Positions 58,820 to 64,000 of a stretch of DNA of 64,000 nucleotides are shown one piece after another. The DNA comes from Shewanella pealeana ATCC 700345 (lineage in GTDB: Bacteria > Pseudomonadota > Gammaproteobacteria > Enterobacterales > Shewanellaceae). The translations under genes and the position numbers were made by a program. Under the pieces are notes generated by a model. That model did not search any database, was not told the origin of the DNA, and was given only the letters and a program-made list of their open reading frames with translations. Each line of letters opens with the position of its first letter. Position 1 is the stretch's first letter. The stretch lies in the NCBI RefSeq assembly GCF_000018285.1, contig NC_009901.1, forward strand, positions 3,037,001-3,101,000, in the 5' to 3' direction.

Positions 58820-58857
58820 AAAAATACCCAGCTTTTTTTAAGCTGGGTATTTTTTTG
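58820..58857 (+). terminator. Terminator after leucine dehydrogenase
   Basis: AAAAATACCCAGCTT and AAGCTGGGTATTTTT form a long stem followed by U residues. Confidence 0.9.
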
Positions 58858-58981
58858 CTTGCAATGCCTAAGTTCAACAAATAGATAAGGGATTATCCCA
58901 CCTCAATTGGCAGTTCACACTGGCGAAGATGCCTTTCCTCTGCTTAAGTTAAGGGCTCAATTATTAGAAATAGGTCACACT

Positions 58982-59326
58982 ATGGTGACATTCAAGTACG
59001 ATCTTAACCAAGATAACATCGAGCTACAGGCGAGTAACTGGTCTGGTTTAGAGCAGATGTACATCAATGGTACGCATGTCTCTAGCAAGCTTAATTTCGG
59101 CCAACACAGTGAGCATAACCTAGTACTGAATGATGGCAAGCAAGCAAAATTGCATCTGTTTTTCGACCCACTGACGGAGCAGCTTATCTGTCGTATTTAC
59201 AAACAAAACAACTTGGTCGCCAGCCTAAAACAAGGTAAGGAGGAGCTATACCGTAGTCGAAAACTCACTCAACTGGGAATATTAGCAATGGGGATAATTA
59301 TCGTGTTGCTACTCACTTTAAGTTAA
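58982..59326 (+). CDS. Small protein with C-terminal membrane anchor, unknown
   Basis: The ATG at 58982, with AGGT nine bases upstream, gives 114 residues; a TTG at 58907 would add 25. The soluble beta-rich part (about 1-90) is followed by one hydrophobic segment at the very C-terminus (about 93-113), making it a tail-anchored inner-membrane protein facing the cytoplasm. No family recognised. It follows the leucine dehydrogenase terminator and has no evident partner. Confidence 0.6.
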   Translation: MVTFKYDLNQDNIELQASNWSGLEQMYINGTHVSSKLNFGQHSEHNLVLNDGKQAKLHLFFDPLTEQLICRIYKQNNLVASLKQGKEELYRSRKLTQLGILAMGIIIVLLLTLS

Positions 59327-59390
59327 CGGTGAACGCTAACCTAAAGTACTTTAAACTTTATAACTGAAAGCTATAAAACCAAAACTGCAG

Positions 59391-59804
59391 CTAGCATAGT
59401 GAAATACTGTCACCTTGGATGCAAACCAACTGACTCGCCTGATAATTTCCACTCCCCGCCGTCACCATCGTTATCGACAACTTTTGCTTATCACTGCCAT
59501 TTTCAATTAAGACTGCTTTTAAGATTGTGCCATCTCGCACAAAATTCACGGCACCGGCAAAGTCGCCAACATTCAAATCACGGTAGAGCTTAACTGTCAC
59601 GCTACCAATCGAGCGAGGCTCCAAGCGCCCCTCTTCAATCACTAAGCTTGCGCCACTCGCTAACTCGATAGCTTCAATAAAGCCGGCACCATCAACTCGT
59701 TCCGTAGAGGCTGCAGACTGCAATTGAGGTTTTGGCTTATGAATATTCACCGAGCAGGCGCTCAATAACGGTATAACAAATAATGCGACCAGTAGAACTC
59801 TCAT
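59391..59804 (-). CDS. Predicted lipoprotein of unknown function
   Basis: The 137-residue product has a type II signal peptide with lipobox L-S-A-C at residues 14-17, so the mature protein is lipid-anchored in the envelope. The C-terminal part has two Cys (about residues 128 and 137) that may pair. No family recognised. It is a single gene convergent with the preceding one. Confidence 0.7.
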   Translation of the reverse strand: MRVLLVALFVIPLLSACSVNIHKPKPQLQSAASTERVDGAGFIEAIELASGASLVIEEGRLEPRSIGSVTVKLYRDLNVGDFAGAVNFVRDGTILKAVLIENGSDKQKLSITMVTAGSGNYQASQLVCIQGDSISLC

Positions 59805-59900
59805 AGTGACTCCACTAAATTATCAAGATAACAAGAGCCTAACGGATTGAGCTATCTATGCCAAGAGCATAGCTTGATGACACAAATAATGAGGAGAAAA

Positions 59901-60314
59901 CTAATAACGATTGATTTTATTCAACAAACTTAAGAAGCTTTTTCGCTCTTCAATCGCTAAATTATCTAAAAAGGCTTCATTCACCCGTTCGGCTTCACGA
60001 ACGAGATCTTGCTCGAGTGCTTTTCCACTATCGGTAAGATATATCTGGAAGGCGCGGCGATTCTCCGCATCCTGATGACGAGCTATCAAGCCCTGTTGCT
60101 GTAACTGATCGAGCAATCGAGTCATGGTGTAGTTTGCGACATCACAACGCTTAGAGAGCGTGGTTTGAGTTACACCTTCCTCTTGCCAGAGTGAAAACAA
60201 CACTGGCCAAAGTTTAATATCTAGTTGGTACCGCTTAAGACGTTGATCTAGCGCATTTTGTAGATCTACATTTAAATGAGACACCAAGTAACCAAGACTC
60301 TCAAATCGATTCAA
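59901..60314 (-). CDS. MarR family transcriptional regulator
   Basis: The 137-residue protein has a winged-helix domain (about 45-105) with T-Q-T-T-L-S-K-R-C-D-V-A-N-Y-T-M-T as recognition helices and the wing R-H-Q-D-A-E-N-R-R-A-F. N- and C-terminal helices would form the dimer. The ligand and targets are unknown. Two palindromic sequences lie upstream and may be autoregulatory sites. Confidence 0.88.
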   Translation of the reverse strand: MNRFESLGYLVSHLNVDLQNALDQRLKRYQLDIKLWPVLFSLWQEEGVTQTTLSKRCDVANYTMTRLLDQLQQQGLIARHQDAENRRAFQIYLTDSGKALEQDLVREAERVNEAFLDNLAIEERKSFLSLLNKINRY

Positions 60315-60470
60315 TCAACACCTCCAAGGCTCTTTCGGGCTTGAGTTAATCTTATCACTTACACCGAAAGAAACTAGCTTTAGGGCGTGTTTATTGCTCA
60401 CATTCAATCAAACAGGTTATAAATCATAACCTTGAAAGTAAACTATCTAACTAGTTCACTCAGTCAGATT

Positions 60471-60914
60471 TTAAGCAATAAATTCATCTATAAAACGATA
60501 AAAACAGGCACGGTTTAATCTCGCCTCCACCTCTCTTTCTAGGGTCAAGGTGATGCTATCTTCAGCGATAATAAACTGCTCAAACGATGAAACTAAATGC
60601 TCAGTATTAATACTCGATTTAAGAGTGAAGTTACCACCCGCTTCACTATGATAATCAACAATCATTAGGGCCTGGTGTTCAACGCTAACCCGCAATTTTT
60701 CAACCGGAGTGATGAGGAAATACTCTTCACCAATTCGATTTAAAATACTGGCAAAAAGCTTACTGAATTTGAGTGGGAGTTTTCCGCCGAGATAAAACCA
60801 GTCACCGTTGGCGTTAATTTTAAATATCACCTCCTCGGTACATAAAGGTGTGTCGTGAGTTAACGAAGATATTGCATCTGTCACTTTGGTTAACTGCGCT
60901 TTTTTCGACGTCAT
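60471..60914 (-). CDS. DUF1285 family protein
   Basis: The 147-residue soluble protein has the DUF1285 pattern: I-N-A-N-G-D-W-F-Y-L-G near residue 35, then L-P-L-K-F-S-K-L-F-A-S-I-L and E-E-Y-F-L-I-T-P-V-E-K-L. The function is unknown. It lies between ydiJ and the MarR gene, in the same direction as both but behind the ydiJ terminator. Confidence 0.78.
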   Translation of the reverse strand: MTSKKAQLTKVTDAISSLTHDTPLCTEEVIFKINANGDWFYLGGKLPLKFSKLFASILNRIGEEYFLITPVEKLRVSVEHQALMIVDYHSEAGGNFTLKSSINTEHLVSSFEQFIIAEDSITLTLEREVEARLNRACFYRFIDEFIA

Positions 60915-60960
60915 CGATACCTCTTCAATTTCAGTATTTGAGTCATTTTGTTATAGCGTT

Positions 60961-60999
60961 ATTACGTAAAAACTAGCCAGAGGCTAGTTTTTACGTAAT
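60961..60999 (-). terminator. Long perfect hairpin after ydiJ
   Basis: ATTACGTAAAAACTAGCC pairs without mismatch with GGCTAGTTTTTACGTAAT around AGA, ending 5 bases beyond the ydiJ stop. The internal T-run can act as the U-tract. Confidence 0.75.
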
Positions 61000-61004
61000 T
61001 AGAA

Positions 61005-64000
61005 TTAGAGCATGTCCAGTAAAGCTTCTAATGGGTGCTTAGGCTTAAATCCACTAAAGCGTTTAACCTGACTTCGACATGAATAGCCAGAGATCAATAC
61101 TTGCGGCTTTGGTAACTTGGTAAGCGTTTGCTCCCATGACATAGTATAGAGCGCCTTAGAACGCTCAAGGTTTTCAGCCTCATGGCCATAGGTGCCCGCC
61201 ATACCACAACAACCAAGATTAACAGTGTTTAGCTTGGCACCGAAGTGCTCAAAAATAGCTTGCCACTCATTCGCAGTGTTTGGCTTAGCCGTTGACTCGG
61301 TGCAGTGGCTAAACCAGGTAAATTCATGCTCACCAGGCTCGTGCTTAGGTTGATTTTCGAGTATTTCTAACAACCATTCATTTGCCAGCTTCACATGGAA
61401 GTTGCCACGAGCGCCACCAAGCACCTCAGTATACTCATCGCGATAACACAGCACCAATGCCGGATCGATGCCGACCATAGGCATATCAAGTTTGGCCACC
61501 TCATTAAGAAAGTCCGACGTAGATTTAGCCGTACGAGCAAATTTATCCAGAAATCCCTTGATATGAATGGGCTTACCATTGGGTTTAAATGGCAATAGAA
61601 TCGGTTTCAGCCCTAGCTTTTCAATAAGCTGTACAAAGTGATAAACCGTGCCCGCCTCATAAAAGCTGTTAAAAGGATCTTGTACTACCAAAACATAGTC
61701 ACTGCGATCGTTTTCAGGGATTTGCTGCAGCGCCGCTAAGTCATATCCGCGACTAGCATGCCCTTCTAAACGTTGTTTTAGGGTTGGCACAGATAACGCG
61801 GGCGAATCAACATAGCCCAGAGACTTCTTGATAACCCACTTACTCAAACTGTTTTGTGAAACGGTATTCACCAGCCTTGGCGCAGCAGCCATTAACGGCA
61901 GGGAGTCTTCGATACCCGCGACTAGGTAGTCTTTTGCTGGACGCAAATAACGGCGATAATAAAGATCAAAGAACTGCGCTCTAAACTTTGGCACATCGAC
62001 TTTTACAGGACACTGACTCGAACATGCCTTACAGGCTAGACAGCCTTTTAATGACTCCATCACTTCATGTGAATAATCGTATTCTTTATCGATTTTTAAT
62101 GAGTTTTGCGCTCTTTGCAGCCAACTGAGAGGCTTACTGCGACTGAGTTCATTTACATCGATTCCTTCCGCCTCGAGTAATCTCAGCCATTCACGCATCA
62201 GGCCTGCACGCCCCTTAGGTGATTGAACTCGATCGCCTGTTACCTTAAACGATGGACACATAGGTGAATAGACGCCGTAATTAAAGCACAAACCATTACC
62301 GTTACAGTTCATCACATCGGGAAACGCTTCACGAGTTTTAACTGGGATCTGCCTATCGAACGTACCACGCTTAACACTGTCGACGTTATACAGCATTGGG
62401 CCGCTGTTCTTAGGTGCCACCAGCTTTCCCGGATTAAGCTTGTTTTGAGGGTCAAATAACCCCTTAACCTCTTCTAACAAACCATAAAGATGATCACCAA
62501 ATACTGCTGGGCCATATTCACCGCGCACGCCTTTACCGTGCTCGCCCCACATTAAGCCGCCATATTTAAGGGTTAACTCGGCAACTTGATCGGAAAGTGT
62601 TTTCAGCAGTTTCTCATCTTCTATATCGCACATATCAAGCGCAGGGCGCACATGCAGCACGCCAGCATCCACATGACCAAACATGCCGTATTGCAATTGA
62701 TGAGTATCGAGTAGCGCTCTAAACTCTAAAATAAAGTCTGCCAGCTTTTCAGGTGGCACCGCCGTATCTTCAGCAAACGCAATTGGCTTACGCGAACCTT
62801 TGGCCGCGCCTAAAAGCCCAACGGCTTTTTTACGCATGGCATAAATAGTATTGATGCTGGCTTTATCAGAAGTGACTTGATAGCCAAGCAACCCTGCCTC
62901 ACTTTGCTCAATTTGAGCTGTAAGCATCGACTCTAACTGAGCGACTCTCGCTTCAACATCTACTTGCTCACCCGCAAACTCCACCATATTAAGGCCATCG
63001 ATCTCTTTACCCGGTACATCTTGGATAAGCGATGACACCGAATGCCAAATGATGTCTTCTTTAGCAAGATTAAGCACTTTAGAATCGACGGTTTCAACCA
63101 CTGTGGCATTAGCTTTAACCAAGTCTGGAGCATGACGTAATGCGGACTCAAATGACTCATACTTGATATTGACCATCATCCGACACATCGGTAGCGGTGT
63201 GATATTAAGCTTTGCCTCGGTAATCACTGCTAGTGTGCCTTCAGAACCAGTTAAAATACGGGATAAGTCAAAACTTTCTAATTTGTCATCCCAAACATTT
63301 TTAAGATCGTAACCGGTCAAAAATCGATTCAATTTAGGAAAGCGCTGCTCAATATGTTCACGATTGCCCCTACACATATCCGCAATAGTGGTGATTAGCT
63401 GCTGCCCTAAAACGTTGTCGGTTATTGATTCAACATCGGTGAGTTGCGCTGCGGTTATCGGTTGAGTATCAAGCTCACTGCCATCAAATAAAATACTGGT
63501 TAAACCAAGCACATGATCGGAAGTTTTACCATAAACCAAGGAGCCAGCTCCTGAGGCGTCGGTATTTATCATGCCGCCTAAAGTCGCGCGATTTGACGTC
63601 GATAAATCTGGGCTAAAGAAAAAACCATGGGGACGTAACGCATCATTGAGGGCATCTTTAACCACGCCAGCCTGCACCTTAACCCAGCCTTCAGCAGCAT
63701 TAACTTCAAGCACTCGATTCATATAACGCGACATATCGATGATGATGCCATGAGTTAGCGATTGGCCATTGGTACCAGTGCCGCCGCCTCTTGCGCTAAA
63801 GACCACCTTAGCAAACTCATCTTGGCTAGCTAACTTTAGTGCTATTTGGACATCTTCAGCCGATTTGGGATAGATAACAGCCTGAGGCAAAAACTGGTAA
63901 ACTGAGTTATCCGTCGCTTGCGCTAGGCGAGCGCTGTAGCGAGTATCAATATCTCCGGAAAAAGCCTCCTCTTCTAGCGTCGACAAAAAAGAAAGATAAG
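61005..64000 (-). CDS. ydiJ: FAD-binding and 4Fe-4S oxidoreductase YdiJ (5' end outside window)
   Basis: At least 993 residues are visible and the protein matches E. coli YdiJ along its length. An N-terminal FAD-linked oxidase domain (ARGGGTGTNGQ, then LSTSNRATLGGMI) is followed by an FAD-oxidase C domain (G-H-V-D-A-G-V-L-H-V), a 4Fe-4S segment (CLACKACSSQCPVK) and a CCG-type cysteine-rich domain (N-L-G-C-C-G-M-A-G). Such enzymes oxidise D-2-hydroxy acids. A TTG at 63986 is not the true start: the frame stays open to 64000 and the upstream residues Y-L-S-F-L still match YdiJ. Confidence 0.93.
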   Translation of the reverse strand, partial: YLSFLSTLEEEAFSGDIDTRYSARLAQATDNSVYQFLPQAVIYPKSAEDVQIALKLASQDEFAKVVFSARGGGTGTNGQSLTHGIIIDMSRYMNRVLEVNAAEGWVKVQAGVVKDALNDALRPHGFFFSPDLSTSNRATLGGMINTDASGAGSLVYGKTSDHVLGLTSILFDGSELDTQPITAAQLTDVESITDNVLGQQLITTIADMCRGNREHIEQRFPKLNRFLTGYDLKNVWDDKLESFDLSRILTGSEGTLAVITEAKLNITPLPMCRMMVNIKYESFESALRHAPDLVKANATVVETVDSKVLNLAKEDIIWHSVSSLIQDVPGKEIDGLNMVEFAGEQVDVEARVAQLESMLTAQIEQSEAGLLGYQVTSDKASINTIYAMRKKAVGLLGAAKGSRKPIAFAEDTAVPPEKLADFILEFRALLDTHQLQYGMFGHVDAGVLHVRPALDMCDIEDEKLLKTLSDQVAELTLKYGGLMWGEHGKGVRGEYGPAVFGDHLYGLLEEVKGLFDPQNKLNPGKLVAPKNSGPMLYNVDSVKRGTFDRQIPVKTREAFPDVMNCNGNGLCFNYGVYSPMCPSFKVTGDRVQSPKGRAGLMREWLRLLEAEGIDVNELSRSKPLSWLQRAQNSLKIDKEYDYSHEVMESLKGCLACKACSSQCPVKVDVPKFRAQFFDLYYRRYLRPAKDYLVAGIEDSLPLMAAAPRLVNTVSQNSLSKWVIKKSLGYVDSPALSVPTLKQRLEGHASRGYDLAALQQIPENDRSDYVLVVQDPFNSFYEAGTVYHFVQLIEKLGLKPILLPFKPNGKPIHIKGFLDKFARTAKSTSDFLNEVAKLDMPMVGIDPALVLCYRDEYTEVLGGARGNFHVKLANEWLLEILENQPKHEPGEHEFTWFSHCTESTAKPNTANEWQAIFEHFGAKLNTVNLGCCGMAGTYGHEAENLERSKALYTMSWEQTLTKLPKPQVLISGYSCRSQVKRFSGFKPKHPLEALLDML

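Noticed and set aside
63984..63986. TTG as start of ydiJ
   Set aside because: The frame is open to the window edge and the residues upstream of the TTG still agree with YdiJ, so the real start is outside.

Overview
The window reads as a chromosomal segment of a marine Gammaproteobacterium, most likely Shewanella or a close relative. This is inferred from gene content and order (the fab cluster ending at fabF without pabC; the aat-bpt-infA-clpA-clpS-cspD-monomeric icd order; leucine dehydrogenase, MarR, YdiJ; a marine-type sortase locus next to metC). It rests on recognising protein families by eye, not on any search. Most of the window is housekeeping DNA; rRNA genes, tRNA genes, CRISPR arrays, prophage and transposase genes were not seen.

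Layout. 0-0.9 kb: the start of an acyl-CoA thioesterase gene and a small membrane protein. 0.9-7.3 kb: the leftward cluster yceD-rpmF-plsX-fabH-fabD-fabG-acpP-fabF, which couples 50S/23S rRNA maturation, phospholipid precursor synthesis and type II fatty acid synthesis. 7.6-8.7 kb: two small unknown ORFs and yceF-type maf. 8.9-12 kb: a PAS-GGDEF protein, then rluC and a HAD phosphatase translationally coupled to it. 12.5-15.9 kb: rne behind a structured leader. 16-27 kb: mixed genes (SulP transporter, MsrB-MsrA fusion, 2OG oxygenase, YlqF GTPase, LMW phosphatase, nitroreductase, periplasmic Lig E, dgkA, an outer-membrane barrel, a MITE-like element, a second diguanylate cyclase).

27.2-34.3 kb holds the most unusual system: a complete proteobacterial dedicated sortase (Pds) locus. 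A leftward set encodes PdsO (glycine zipper plus OmpA domain), a VIT/VWA protein ending in LPQTG, and its sortase; a divergent rightward pair encodes the response regulator PdsR and the histidine kinase PdsS, whose periplasmic part looks like a CBM9-type carbohydrate-binding domain. The families are catalogued, but I know of no established function.

34.5-43.4 kb: metC behind a likely MetJ operator, an orphan type IV prepilin, creA, yegD, trhO, a GST, a LysE exporter divergent from a MocR-type regulator, and a glycine-zipper envelope protein. 43.4-48.4 kb: a near-complete N-end-rule degradation set (aat, bpt, clpA, clpS) with infA and cspD. 48.5-57 kb: monomeric icd, then rluE-nudJ-mnmA-hflD-purB and roxA. 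57-64 kb: a DUF4826 protein, leucine dehydrogenase with an upstream 18-bp palindrome that could bind LiuR, small unknown proteins, a MarR regulator, a DUF1285 protein and ydiJ, whose 5' end lies outside the window.
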